Shown here: positions 46,250 through 58,700 of the stretch, piece after piece
Layout of the letters: every line of letters starts with the position of its first letter
How positions within the stretch are numbered: position 1 is the first letter of the stretch
The notes under the pieces: generated by a model
What the model saw: the letters and a program-made list of their open reading frames with translations, nothing else
Database searches by the model: none
Told to the model about the DNA's origin: nothing
From: Prochilodus magdalenae
Lineage: Eukaryota; Chordata; Actinopteri; Characiformes; Prochilodontidae
Direction of reading: 5' to 3'
Length of the DNA stretch: 64,000 nucleotides
Assembly: GCA_024036415.1 (NCBI GenBank)
Contig: JAMWET010003518.1
Coordinates: 352,001 to 416,000 of the forward strand
Translations under genes and position numbers: made by a program

Positions 46250-46330
46250 CTGGTGTGGTGCAATGGATAACACCAATGATTAATCTTGTAAGCCACTCTG
46301 GATAAAAGCTTCATCTAAATGTTGTGAATG
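46250..46330 (+). mobile_element. SINE internal-deletion derivative
   Basis: A 5' remnant (ctggtgtggtgcaatggataacacc) is joined directly to the SINE tail (gattaatcttgtaagccact...ctggataaaagc...taaatg). Box B and the central domain are missing. Only about 80 bp remain. Confidence 0.65.
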
Positions 46331-49300
46331 TAAGACCCATCTAGCTGGGATGCACATGGACTGATCAGAGTGTCATCAGGAGGGCAGGCTGTATTAGCCC
46401 ATTAGTCATGAAATGTTTAGGCAACGTAAAGGACAGCAACGATATGTTGAGCACGCACTGACACGCTCCAGACATGTTTCCTACAGCCTGTTCTGTTAAA
46501 GCTGCAGAGGTCGGGTGTTCGAATGGTACTTTGAGCTCTTTTATATATACACATATGTTTCTTTAACATATAGACATCCCTGTATATCTGTCATAACTAA
46601 AGGTGCAGCTATAGTTTATGGTGTAACCAGCTGTTCAGTGTTATTGTAGATGGAGTGGTTCTATTACACTTGGCCAAATCGTCACCCTGACAGATCACAC
46701 AGTATCCCTGATAGTCGGAAAGAGCCAGAGTCAAGGATCACCACAGAAACCCCTATACCACTTGAAACAACAGATCACATACATGTAGCTCCAACACACG
46801 GCCCCCACACGACTAGCAAGTGAAGCCTGCATCCACATATTCTGTTTCTGCAGATACTTTAAAGAGCAGGGAACTGAAATATAGTAATCAGAAGGAAAAG
46901 GATTTACGGTAAGAGAGAACGTTCTAGATTTGTGAAGCGGAAGAGGCTAGCGGCCCAAACCTCATGCACGCTCGCAATCGAAGGAAGCAGAAAGGCCTGA
47001 GTATTGGCTTAGCCGACGAGCTGTGTGAGTCTGCAAGAATCAGGAATTGTGCTGATTAGCAAACCACTAATCAAGTGGCTATGCTGGGCCGGTCTGAGGC
47101 TTCTCTGGGCGGGGGCTCTGACACAGCTGCCTCAGATGTTGAGGGAAGTCTCCTAAGGTTGTTGCAAGGAAAAGCTGAGTCAGAGAGTCTTTTTCTCTTT
47201 TACTCTCCCTCTCCCTTTCCCTCTTTACCAGCAAATGGAGGGCCAGCAATGAAGCAAGGCCATGGGGATTGATGACACATGGTGGGAGCGGTGGGAAATT
47301 CACAGTCATACCGCAACAGCCGATTAGATTTCATTTCTGGCCGATGAAGCAGCCCATGGTGTCAGGGCAACGGACAGTTTGTACAGTTCTTCTGTCCACT
47401 TATCAGATCCAAGATGTTTTGCTAGATAAGACTGGTGGTTGAGATCTGTACGTGAACTCCAGCAAAGCCACTCTGTTCCTGACCTCCTCTCCTTCTCTCT
47501 TGCCTCATGGACAAACAGAACTCAGCTGATAAACAGCAAAGCCTGAGTGTGTGAGCAAATACACAAGGGTAAGTTCAAACACACCATTTGTGCAAAAAAA
47601 ACACGTCATGCTTATTAATGAGATCCAATGCATTATACATGTCATATACACCGTGACTCAGTGGATTTCAAGCAGTGCGTTACAAGTTCCTGTAAAGATT
47701 CATGAATTAAGTGTCTATTAATATTCAATTAATAATAATTAATTGAACGTTTTCAAATATTCAGGAAATATTAAAAAAAGGCTTTTTGATTTGCAAATGA
47801 GCTGCTCTTTAAAGATATAGGTTCTTATACTGAATAACCACATGCTGATTTGAATGTCTTATACCATTGCTCCAAATAAGGGAGCATAAAAAAGCTACTG
47901 CAGCAAAAAGTGTGGCGCTACTAGAGAGTCTCTGTAGCTGGCTTTCAGTATTACTTACATCAGTCTCACACTGGCTTTCGCCACTTAACATACCAAAGAA
48001 GCACCTACTACTGCAGGAAAAGGAAATTCAGCTGTCATGCAAAACAACCAATCACACGCCTGCTAATCTGCATGACTTATGGAAGGGGGCACAAAATAAA
48101 TAGTCAAACTGGGAAGCACAAAAGCATACAAGGAGTAAAGCGTCTATGGCTGTTTGCTAGGCTGGATGGAAGTGTGGATACATGGAAGTGTGGATAGCCA
48201 ATCGGAATGCAACGGCATTAGCTGACTAACTCCTAAAAGCATGCATCCGTTTATCTCCCTCTCAGTGTAAATTTAAACCACGTCATCTACTGTAGGATTG
48301 CGGTCTTGGCCTGGGTTTATTAAAGAGCAGGGCTAAGAAGATGCTGAGTGCTGCTTTTTTGTACCGCCTCACTTTATCTGCCTGCTGTGTGCAGTGTGCC
48401 ATGGCTTGTAGCCTTTAGAGGTTATGGGGTGGCCGTTATTCAAATATCTTCTGAATATTATCTTACAAATTCAAAAATCCAATTTGATGGAAATGCCTAT
48501 CCCCGATGCTAACCTCACTGTGGAGATTCCCATGAAAAAAAATGAGACCTCTCAGAAGAAGCCCTAAGCAACAGAAAAATACTCTACCAAGCAGAAGCTC
48601 CAGGCACACATATAATATGTTCTCTGGCCATGTGACTGCTTTTCCTTCTGCTTCCAATCAGGCACTGTATAATTGGTGGTGATTGCCCTCTCGCTTTTTC
48701 CCTCTCTCTTTTTAGCTACAGCGATTCACTCTCTTTCCTTTCCTCCTCTCTGCTCTCTTCTGGGAGTAATGGCTCTTTCTCTTACTCACTTGGCCTGCTG
48801 TGTGCATTCTTTCTAGCATGTCTTAATTATTCCATCTTGCCAAAGGTCTGGGCGTTTCTGTTTGTCTTCCCCACTGTATCTAAGGCTGTGGCACTGAGAG
48901 TCAGAAAGATGGAAAAACATTGAGGAGAAAAACAGCAAGTAAAACTAAGACCTCCAGGTTCACCTGACAGACCGGGATCAGCCTGAAGTCAGCGTGAGAG
49001 CTGTGGTCTTTCCATTCCTGGTGGAGTCCAGATCAAGGACATACAGGCATCTGCAAACACTTTACATGGACAAATGGGCTGCTGCGCTGCAAGTGTTGTT
49101 GATCAGAGGGTAACACCCCTTATCAGCAGCACACGTGCTTTAAAGGCCTCCTCCCACAAACTGGTTCTCACTCTCTGACGCTTTCGCAGCCTCTCTCTCC
49201 TGTTTGTCTTTATAATCAAAAGCCAGTACCTCACATACCATGCTCAGTAAGGTCACTGAACTAAGGCTGCGTAATGTATTGCTTTAACAGGGGCATGTGC

Positions 49301-49354
49301 ACTTGCACAATACAGACATTGTAGGACAGGTAATGTTAAGTATGAAAAATAAAT
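46331..49354. other. Stretch without recognised gene
   Basis: Unique sequence; nothing coding or repetitive recognised beyond short CT-rich patches near 47190 and 48690. Confidence 0.5.
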
Positions 49355-50075
49355 AAACAAGCTACAACCAACACGAATGAAACTTGGTGGGGAGGTTTGA
49401 CATTGTGAAACATGCAAATGTTTGTATGTGATGTAAGCAAGGACGGGTATAATTGCTGTACCTGACTGACCCAACAGCCACGATAGGGGACATTCAGAGA
49501 GAAGTGATGCCCTCCGTGAATCATCCTCTTAGTGCCAGCACCATTAGCAGACGGCTGCACATTGCAGTACTACATGCACACGGACCACTACAATGACTGC
49601 CCTTAACACCACGTCAGCATCACCAAAAACTGCAATGGTGTTGTTCCAGACTGCCATGGAGTGACTCAGAATGGCAGCGGGTCATTTTCTGTGTTGAGTC
49701 CCGCTTTTGTCTTGGTTGAGGCGAGCAACAAATCAGTATGTGGAGGCCCCGTGGTCAGTGCCAAGATGAACGGCTTTACTTTTTTTAAGGCCTGGTGTCA
49801 CTCCACCTCCACCCCTACTACACCATCTGCAGGCAGTGTGTGAGAATATACAAGCTGGATGGGATGGATTATCATAGGACATCATTAGAAACCTTTACAA
49901 CTCCATGCCGAAACGTCTGGTATGTTGCGGTACCAAACATGGTGGCCTGACACCATGCAGAGAGACACTACTTTTGTATGTGTAGCCCATTAAATATTGG
50001 CCATATCGGTCTAAATTTATCCTCATTTATTGTTCCTGGTAACCTTTATCTTCCTTTCCAACTGCACTCCGGACT
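49355..50075 (+). mobile_element. Tc1-like transposase relic, copy 4 (longest of its family)
   Basis: Co-linear with the 4.4-5.1 kb copy for its full length and with the 10.9 kb copy in the core. A Trp-Gln-Arg-Val-Ile-Phe-Cys-Val-Glu-Ser segment stands where Ser-Asp-Glu-Ser is expected, so the first catalytic Asp is lost to Val. Downstream a Leu-Tyr-Asn-Ser-Met-Pro-Lys-Arg-Leu motif, typical of Tc1 C-termini, is readable across a frame change. Several stops and frameshifts are present. TIRs are not recognisable. Confidence 0.8.
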
Positions 50076-50108
50076 TCCTTCTGAGGTGAGTGTATTTTGG
50101 GCAAAAAA

Positions 50109-50110
50109 TG

Positions 50111-50172
<62 letters not shown>

Positions 50173-50180
50173 TTTTTTTA
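50109..50180. repeat. (AT)n followed by T25
   Basis: About 22 TA/AT dinucleotides with one aaat interruption, then 25 T. It lies between two mobile elements. The translated frames over it are artefacts. Confidence 0.95.
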
Positions 50181-50201
50181 TATTATTATAAATAATGTAT
50201 A

Positions 50202-50664
50202 CAGGGGTTGGACAATGAAACTGAAACACCTGGTTTTAGACCACAATCATTTATTAGTATGGTGTAGGGCCTCCTTTTGCGGCCAATACAGCGTCATTTG
50301 GGCAGCCGTGGTTTTATGTTTTTTGGATACAATCCGGGTTAGCACCCGAACATCCCTTTCAGACAGCTTCCTCTTGCGTTCACAGTTAATCCTGTTGGAT
50401 GTGGTTCGTCCTTCTTGGTGGTATGCTGACATTACCCTGGATACCGTGGCTCTTGATACATCACAAAGACTTGCTGTCTTGGTCACAGATGCGCCAGCAA
50501 GACGTGCACCAACAGTTTGTCCTCTTTTGAACTCTGGTATGTCCCATAATGTTGTGTGCATTGCAGTATTTTGAGCAGAACTGTGCTCTTACCTGCTAAC
50601 TGAACCTTCACACTCTGCTCTTACTGGTGCAATGTGCAATTAATGAAGATTGGCCACCAGGCTG
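50202..50664 (-). mobile_element. Tc1-type element M, deletion derivative 1 (right end missing)
   Basis: Starts at 50202 next to a TA dinucleotide with the same 31-bp TIR as the 60-kb copy. The minus-strand frame 50561-50247 encodes the N-terminal DNA-binding half of a Tc1 transposase. It contains Gly-Ala-Arg-Leu-Ala-Gly-Ala-Ser-Val-Thr, then Val-Ser-Arg-Ala-Thr-Val-Ser-Arg-Val-Met, Arg-Lys-Arg-Lys-Leu-Ser and Lys-Thr-Thr-Ala-Ala-Gln-Met. The core is deleted and the remaining C-terminal codons (Ala-Ala-Lys-Gly-Gly-Pro-Thr-Pro-Tyr-stop in the correct frame) are out of frame with it. At 50664 homology to the 60-kb copy stops, and the last 68 bp with the right TIR are replaced by T-rich sequence. 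Confidence 0.85.
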
Positions 50665-51747
50665 TTTTTTTTTTTGTTTTTCTTTTGCATAAATAATATT
50701 ATTTTAAATAATTATTCCCAAAATACACTCATGTCAGAAGGAAGTTATAAAGACAGTAAACAAAAATTTTGAAGGAGAATAAGGCGTCCACACTTTTGAG
50801 ATACAGGGCTGACCATTTAGCGAACTGATACATATACTGCACATCTTTTGAGTGTCAAAACAGGATGCATGTGTCTGAAGATGCAAGCGATTTCATTATA
50901 ATGTTTTTAATCTTTCATTTTCCTGTGGGTGCTGGGCTGTCCTGGTTTATAAATGACCGAGTCCTGTTTGTTTCCATTTTGGAATCTTAGGTCTTCCTTC
51001 CAGCACGTGGGGAGCAAAGCTCACGTTACTCGAATAGCAGAGTCGCTATGACCCAGGTAATCACGGAAGATTTACTTTCACCATCCTGACTGCCTCATCC
51101 ATCCTAGTCTGTGCAGTGGGGGGTGGGTGCTGGGGTCAGGGCAGTGCACAACATGCACCATGATGGAGCGCACAAGCAGCTGTGCCTAATACGGCCCTGC
51201 ATCGAAACCAGCCAAGACATAAAGCATCCATGAGCTACGACGCGAGCTCAGGTATTTTATTTCACGCAAATGCTCACATTAAACATCTGAATTATGTCTC
51301 TCTTCTGCCGAAAACGATCCTAGGGGGAGAGAAGGTGACCCTGAATGGTCATGAACTCGCGCAGGAAGGAGCTGATGGTCTCATAAACAGCATGCAGTTT
51401 AATATGAGGGATCATGGGACCATGTACAAAAGTTTCACAAAAAAGTTCAATTCAATTTGCTTTGAAATAGCCTAACCAAATCAAATTGCGCAAAGTGTAA
51501 GGCTTAGTCTGCTTTATTTATGTATTTACTTTCTTATTTTGAACAGGACATGACGAAAGGTCTTGTGACGGACATGCCTGTTGTGTTGTTCTGTGCTATG
51601 TGACCAGACTGTGTTCTGGATGACAGAATGCATCCTGTGACTTGTAATCCAATAAGATTTATAACCATTCTGGCCAAACACACTGACACGAGATGTTTAG
51701 ACGTGAGTCCTAATGCATTACACAAGACCACCTCTTCTCCTTCTTCT

Positions 51748-51797
<50 letters not shown>

Positions 51798-52644
51798 GTC
51801 TCTTGACCAAGGACGACAATCCTACAGTTTCACACTGTTTCCTAAACTTCAGGAAATCTTAAACGCCCTTCTTGGGCCATGAGACTGTAGTGGCGAACAC
51901 AAGCGCAGGAAGTTCACTGATTTCATTTCACAAGCTCTTTTTATTCCCCAGCATGGGTTTTATTCAACAGCTCGAGTTCGATAACAAACACTCCCAAGCT
52001 ACTGTCGGCTGGGTGCGTGAGGCCAACCTTGTTAGGCTCGGACACTGTTTACTTTCTATAATTGGTGAGTGAGTTGCTCACAAAGGACTGTGTTACAGTC
52101 ACAGGATATGGCTTTCAGAGTGCAGCTCCATTAGAGTCCATGGGCACGCCCTAAGGGCTGGGACACTGTGTGAAGCCATTGTTTTGCAGGAGGAGATGAC
52201 TGGGCCCGAGCTGCCGTTACTGAGAATGTGAAAACCTGAGCGGTACGAAGGAGAATCAAAGCCTGGGACAGGAGCCAGAGAGGAGGGTCTCCAGAGAGAG
52301 TAGGGGGGCAGTGGAGTCTAAAGGCTGAAGCCCACTGCCAAAATCCCCACTGTAATCCCAAGCCCCCATGTCAGAAAGCAGTAGAGTAAAGCTTTTCAGA
52401 CCCGCAGGTACCTCTCCACTCCCTGCAGCATGCCCGTTGGTGTTGATAGCGCTGGGCTTCTGGGGTTTCGGTTTTGAGTAAGTTTTAATAAACCCTGAAT
52501 GTTTTTACAACCACTAGAAAAACCTGGGCAAATTGCACACCATGCTTCCATAACAGTGTTCAAAACACTGAGAACCTGCAATGCACAAAGAAGTACAGTG
52601 TGCTGTTGATGTAAGCATACTCAATTAGGGAAAGGACCAAAGAC
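50665..52644. other. Stretch without recognised gene
   Basis: T-rich start, then unique sequence. Block 51310-51420 looked exon-like on the minus strand but lacks splice sites. Contains the CT tract at 51732-51802. Confidence 0.45.
51732..51802. repeat. (CTT)n-(CT)n microsatellite
   Basis: Short CTT run followed by a long CT run with a few interruptions. Confidence 0.95.
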
Positions 52645-53110
52645 CCTGGTTCTTTAAAAGAAATTGGTTCCATTCAGGCTTCTCAGAAACATGTTGCTGT
52701 TCAGGAAACCAGCCTGAGTTTGCACCAGTTATTTGCAGAAACCAAGGCATATCAAAGGCAAACAGAGGGCGCTGTACAGAGGTAGTAAACAATAGTAATA
52801 ATATGGCAGAGGAAGTAGATATACATGTGAGCTCTTGTGCTGTTATTACAGATGTCTGTGTTTATCCAGAAAGCAAGCGCTGAACTACTGGAACTGGCAT
52901 AGACGTAGAAGAGTTCTTCAGCAGACCACTAGGTGTTACCGTTGCCTTCTCTGTCCTCATCCAAAGACATGCCTAAAGACATTGTCACAGTTTGTGCTAA
53001 AGAACCTACTACTCCAACTACCATTTTGGGTTCAGAACTCCTTTAGTTTTGTTGGAGATGTGCAGAATGGCTCAAAATGAGGTGTGTCGACCATAATGGA
53101 ACCAGTTCCA
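52645..53110 (+). mobile_element. Unclassified repeat family Y, copy 2 (longer)
   Basis: Related to 34475-34765 with the same order of blocks. The ends carry an imperfect inverted repeat: aaattggttccattcagg at the left and the reverse complement of cataatggaaccagttcc at the right. This suggests a non-autonomous DNA transposon of about 460 bp. No coding capacity. Confidence 0.55.
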
Positions 53111-55287
53111 CAGTTAGAGGAAAAGGGCTATCTGAGGTCTGGACTATGATGTGGCCAGTCATATATTTCAGAATACTAGCAACTTCTTTTTTCCAAACTA
53201 ATGGCCTCTTGGAATTTTAGTTTTACAGGTATCGCCACCATTAGGTCTCTAGGTCAGTTCCAAATAACATCACCTAGAAAGCCTTTTAGTCTGAATTCAC
53301 ATACTGCAGCCTCTGAAAAGTAGATGACTGACAGCTGCTGAAACCAGAAACACATATTAGGTGTTATTTTGGTGTTGTGATGTGTAAACTTCTGAAAAAA
53401 AAAACTACAATACTACAGTCCGCTACCTCCCTAACACAACCAATACACAAGCTTGGTCCTAGATGTGTTCAAACCCGAACAACGGCTTTGGATAGCTCGC
53501 ACCCCAGGCGCAGAGACTGTGTTCCAGCAAAGCGCAGCTTTTCAATTACGCCCTGGCGATAAATCATTCTTAATGACTAACTATCCCTGGCTGAAGTGCA
53601 GCCTCAGGATAGGAGACAGCACACTGGACGCCAAACGATCCTGAAAAGCACTGCTAGGAGGCGAGGAGGGCAGGAGACAGGAACCTTCACTCTGAAGCCT
53701 GCATCGCTGGCAGAGGAATGAAGGCCTGTCCCGCCACTTTCCCCTCACACCACTCTCATTCAGAAGAGGGGGGTAGGAACAGTAAGCCACTTCTAAAGAC
53801 GAGCTCTCTGCAGGAACATATGCTCAAATGAGCCGTGACCCACTATGGCACGCATGCAGACACACGCCGGCCTGCAGACTCAAAAGACAAAACCAGATAA
53901 AAGCACTGCTACAAATTGCACATGCATGTGTTGGGAATTAACAACATCCTTAACGGTATAAGTCCTAGACCTGAGGAGGGCTACCACATAGCAAATGCTA
54001 CGTACATAAAAAGGCTACAGGTCCCATAAGCAATGCAATAACACAAACACATGTCAGAAAGAAGCCCAGCGATTTGGCAATTCCAGAATTCCATTTCTAC
54101 ATCATTTAACTAAAACAAAATGACTAAGAATAAATTCTTGCTACATTCACTTATAAAAAGGTCGGGGTGTTTTGCTCCCTTTCCTGCAGGGCATTTATCA
54201 TAGTTGTATGGTAGTTGCAGAATAATTCATAGTAACAATTTGATGGATGATAAGCCTTAATATCAACAACTGAATGATGAGTCTGAGCCTGTGTCTGAAT
54301 GCAGCAGACCACACCTGACCCTGTTTACTGCAATTCTGTAAGGAGGAGCCCAAGTACAGGAGGGCCAGAAGCTTAGAACACCCACATGCAACACTTCCTT
54401 CCAAGCATTCAAACCCACACCGCTGTCAGCCTCCAAAACTTCACGAGCACATTCCCCTGCACGAGCACAACAGACTCCACCCACCCTGCCTCACTCCCTC
54501 CGTCCCAAGCAGGATAAGGAACAGACAGAGCACAGAGCTCCCTCGAGTGAGCAACAGATGATTAATATTCCACCTTTCCCAAAAACTGGCATGTTGCAAT
54601 TACAGTGCAATTAATAGGCCATCACATTCGCCTTTGCATTCTCGAGGAGGTTAATGTGTGCCTTGGAGAGGTTTGTCAACGAAGATTCGGCGCGAACGCG
54701 AGCTCCGTTTTAATTGCATTCACATCTGCAGCAGCCTCCTGGCAACATCAAAACACGAACCCACACAAGAAGGCTGTAAGAAGAGGAGAAAGGCAGTCAC
54801 AGACAGATAAATCAACCACACTCGCTCCCAGGTGAGAACAAGGCTGGCAGTTATAAAGCAGAACGCATGCTGAAAGAGCGTGCCTGACAGCCGCATAAAG
54901 AGATGTCTGTGGGCGTCAAAAACATGCGGGCTTCAAATGAGATGAAATAACGCCCGTGCACTGTTCCCGTGCCAGCCACAGGTTCCAGCCGAACGAGGGC
55001 AAACATGTGGAACAGCAGCCACGCTCATGCACTGGTTCCAGTTTCACCACATCTTCAGGCCCTCTCTCTCCACGAACACTTACGCTCATCTGTCACTCCT
55101 GGAAGAAAGAGAGGCACTGGGCAGATAAGGGATGGAAATACCTTCACTGTACCACATAAAGGCGAAGGTAAAGCCATACCCAGGGACTGTTGCCAGTATT
55201 GTTGTGAGCTTGTCTTTACTTGTGAAGTGTAAGAGTATGAAAGGCAACAACTCCTAATTTCACTTTGCTATACAATCAAACATTATT
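53111..55287. other. Stretch without recognised gene; possible conserved blocks
   Basis: Repeat-free. Two stretches look like candidates for conserved regulatory sequence: 53470-53620 (cttttcaattacgccctgg) and 54550-54790 (several ATTA/CAATTA homeodomain-type cores around 54560-54620). This rests on appearance only. Confidence 0.2.
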
Positions 55288-55432
55288 CCATTTATTTATC
55301 ATCGCTTATCCTTCTGGGTCGGGAGGGGGGAGGGTTTCTTGAGTATATCTCCAGTGCTCACTCGGTGAAAGGCAAGAAACCACCTGGACAGCTTGTCTGT
55401 CCATCACAGGGCAGGCATACATATTCATACAT
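55288..55432 (-). mobile_element. Teleost dispersed repeat, left part of an interrupted copy
   Basis: The minus-strand version of the family at 29.8 kb: cgcttatccttctgggtcgg, ctggacagcttgtctgtcca and catcacagggcaggcatac are its tail blocks. It stops at the edge of MITE copy 4 and appears to resume at 55673. Confidence 0.65.
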
Positions 55433-55672
55433 ATCGTCGCTGTCCAATGAAAAACCTGTATCTCCATTTTTGTCCATTTTGACTTTATTGCATCATTTGA
55501 AAACAGCCACTACCATTTACACACTGTGAGATTTGCATGATGAACGGACCAACTGAAATGGCCCAGGAGTGCTCAGAAGGACGCCTGGTTCCATTGACTT
55601 ACATTACAATCGAGTTTTGGGCCTCTCCTGTAAAGTTGCTATTTTGGAGATACTTGTTTTTCGACGATATAT
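55433..55672 (+). mobile_element. MITE family X, copy 4 (inserted in an older repeat)
   Basis: The left TIR atatcgtcgctgtccaatga is well preserved. The centre shares ctctcctgtaaagttgct with the other copies. The right TIR ends tttttcgacgatat and lacks the ccttggacag segment seen in copy 1, a 10-11 bp deletion. Confidence 0.75.
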
Positions 55673-55710
55673 TCACAGGGGCAGTTTTTACTATCCCAGT
55701 CAATAACTGT
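55673..55710 (-). mobile_element. Teleost dispersed repeat, right part of the interrupted copy
   Basis: The sequence attcacaggggcagttttta matches the block that normally follows the cattcac step in this repeat family (ggcaattt-like). It therefore continues the copy broken by the MITE. Short, so only moderately certain. Confidence 0.45.
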
Positions 55711-58700
55711 ACAGTGTAATTACATAACTACAAAAGTAACTGAATAGCTCAATTATATGATTAGCTGCAACCACTATGTAACCAACTTGTTAATCAATTA
55801 GCTGATCCCGATGTGATTCTATCACCTGACTAGTAGATACAGTAGATACAGAAAGCCCAGACTACATACAGGGTTGTGCATGATCCAAAAAGTCAAAAAT
55901 ATGGGAACACTAAATATGCAATTTACTTTAAGCTGTTTAAAAAAATTCATGCTTCATCCTTTCATGCATGAGAATTTAAAAAATATAAACCACAGCACAT
56001 CCACAGTAGAAGCTCAGCATGGTCAGCAACCAAGATACTTACCATAATTGCATGTCACTGTCTGCTTTTCAGTTGTAGCTTTAAAAACCAGAATAAGCGG
56101 TGCTGACTGAACGAATAAGGTGCCAACTGTTAAGCTAAATTGCATAGCTATATTCCTCTTAGCAGCTACGTAGGTTTCTTGGGCAGTAATGCATATAGAT
56201 TACAGGCTTACAGTTTCTGTTCACATGTGTAATATGTCTAGATCACATCCAAATATACATGGCTGGTTTTGATAAACAGGTTACTCAGTGGACACACCGT
56301 CTTTTGGCCCACCGTCCACACAAAAAGGTCACTGAAAACTGCATTTAGGAATTATGCTTTCTGTTTATAGTGTTTTTATGGCCATTGATATGTGTGTCTT
56401 TGAAAAAGGCGGGCATCATATGCTTAGTTATTTCAGTTTCTGTGTGGTGGCTAGCATCACTAACTTCTAATAGCATTGGAAAGAATAACCCTATTCTCTA
56501 ATTGTTGAAATAAACGTGTATCTTTCAACATTCATCAACAATTAACTAATAACTGCACTTTCTTTTCTTTCTATGGTCAATCAAAGTCATAATGTCAGTA
56601 TTTAGGTACAGTCCTGCATGTAATTTGATGTATTTTAGATCTGTATTCTGTATTTATAAGTCTGAAATTTCACCTGTTTTGATGTCAATGATTCCAATTC
56701 ATATCTTAATATTTTGTCTGAATAAAAATGTGGTTAAAATGATAATCATTTTCAAAATTGTAAGCATTTGCTCATATAGTATCACATCATGCTTTTATAA
56801 TTTGTAAAAACTGTGCCTTCTAAAGGTCAGTCTGTGAATGCAAATGATGGTGGTTCACATTTGTTTTCTTAGCATAACATATTCCGAGGTGCAAACATGG
56901 GGCACTAAGCTGGCATCAGTGCCGTTTCTGCTTGTTTACATTGGAACGTGTCTAAAAAGCTGCACGGCTGGCTTACAAGGCCAGCTGTGTAGAGCACAAA
57001 CATCCTTCCACACGTGCAAGCCGCCTGAGCACCAAGGACCCGCATGGGTGGAATGGCTTCAGAAGGGAGAACGATGGGACGGGCAGAGCTGTTTTCTGCC
57101 GTGGTGATTCACGCTCCCTCACCATAACCACGGCTCCAGAACCAAACCCAGCTTTGAGTCACCCCTGCAGACCCATGTTCTTCTTGGCCTGAGAAGCTGC
57201 ATCTTTGGATGCAGATCCAGCATTGTCTCACCCATGTACAACTCCTCTGCAGCCTTCACCCGGATCCACGACCATGCAGGGGTCAGCACAGGGGGGAACC
57301 AGAGCAGGAAAACACGTTTGTTTTGACCAAAAGGCTTGGCAGGAAAAACATGTTCAGAACTTCAGAGCAGCCAAATTCAGGAGGTCGTTGACTAGCGGCT
57401 AAGCTCCTTACAGCGCTCAGCACGTCATGCAGAACACAGGGTAAAAATGCAGCTCCTCTAACAGATAAAAACAATAAACACAAAAGGGTCGTAAGTCTCT
57501 CAATAGCGGTGGGCAAGTCCACAGAACTCTCATCTGCAAGGCGGAAACATGGCGCTAAGGGAAGTGGACTGTGAAAATGTGTGCAATGCTGGATGCCAGG
57601 CCAAATAACGCAATGCACTTATATGGATAGCAAAAACAGATACTGGAAGAAGGAGATTTAGAAAAGCGAACGTTTAACTCCCCCTCCTTGCTCTGTCTGG
57701 GAGCGAGGTGATTAGCAGTAGTTCTCGTGTGTCCATGTTCTTGCAGGATCTGTCCAGGCTTTAGTCCTCATCATTACCCACAGAACACAGCTGGCGTTTT
57801 TTCAAAACACTGCAGTGACCTAAATCTATTCCCCAGTCGGCCCTGTCTTCAGAGTTAAAGGAGCGATCTGAATCAAATCAATGAAGGACGAACTATAATC
57901 AGTTTTAACAGGCTAACAGGGCTGAAAGCCACCATCTCCAAGACATAAAAGCAACCACCCCTGTTTCCACACTCACTGGGCAGAACTCACTTTTGGATAG
58001 TAGTTTGGAATTTTATGTCTTCAAACCTTAAATATGCTAATAACACCCCCTTGTGGAGAATCTTCCGCCTGCCTAATATGTGTGAGTGAGTGAAATCCAA
58101 GCCAGGCCTATGAGGTTTGTCCGCATACTGTACATTTGTCCAAAATGAATTTTATTTAAGTACCTTCGACGACATGCAAAAGTACCATCGACCCCTTTTC
58201 ATATTACATGTATTACTGATTTTGTAAAAGAAAACCGGTACTTGTTCGCTACATCTGCACATTTAATGCATATTAAACTTTTATTTGCTGAATTCAATCA
58301 AAAATAGTACATATGTCATCTGTGGTTGTGCAAAAGTTATGGCACATTTTATATATTATGTTTTAATTTCCAATATAATAAACTCAGGGAATAAATAGAA
58401 TCATGCAGAATAAAATGGCATGTCAAAGTTTGCTTTCTGTAGACAACCTATTTGCACTTTTGCATATGATTGTATGTTATCAACCAAACTGTATATTTAA
58501 GTGTAAATAATATAGTAGAACTCTGCTTGTAAGAGTTTAGCTACGTTTGAGCATTATGCATTGGATCCATGTGAAAGTGACTGGAGTAGCTGGAGGGACA
58601 GAATGTGCAGTTCCTATAAATAGAACTCTCAGAAGTTAAAGAGCACACATTATAGCTGGGAACCCAAACAAAGTGGTCACAGCATAGCTATTCTGTTCCT

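Noticed and set aside
51310..51420. Exon-like minus-strand block with an amphipathic frame
   Set aside because: No acceptor or donor flanks it, the frame stops within 30 codons, and the plus strand is open as well.
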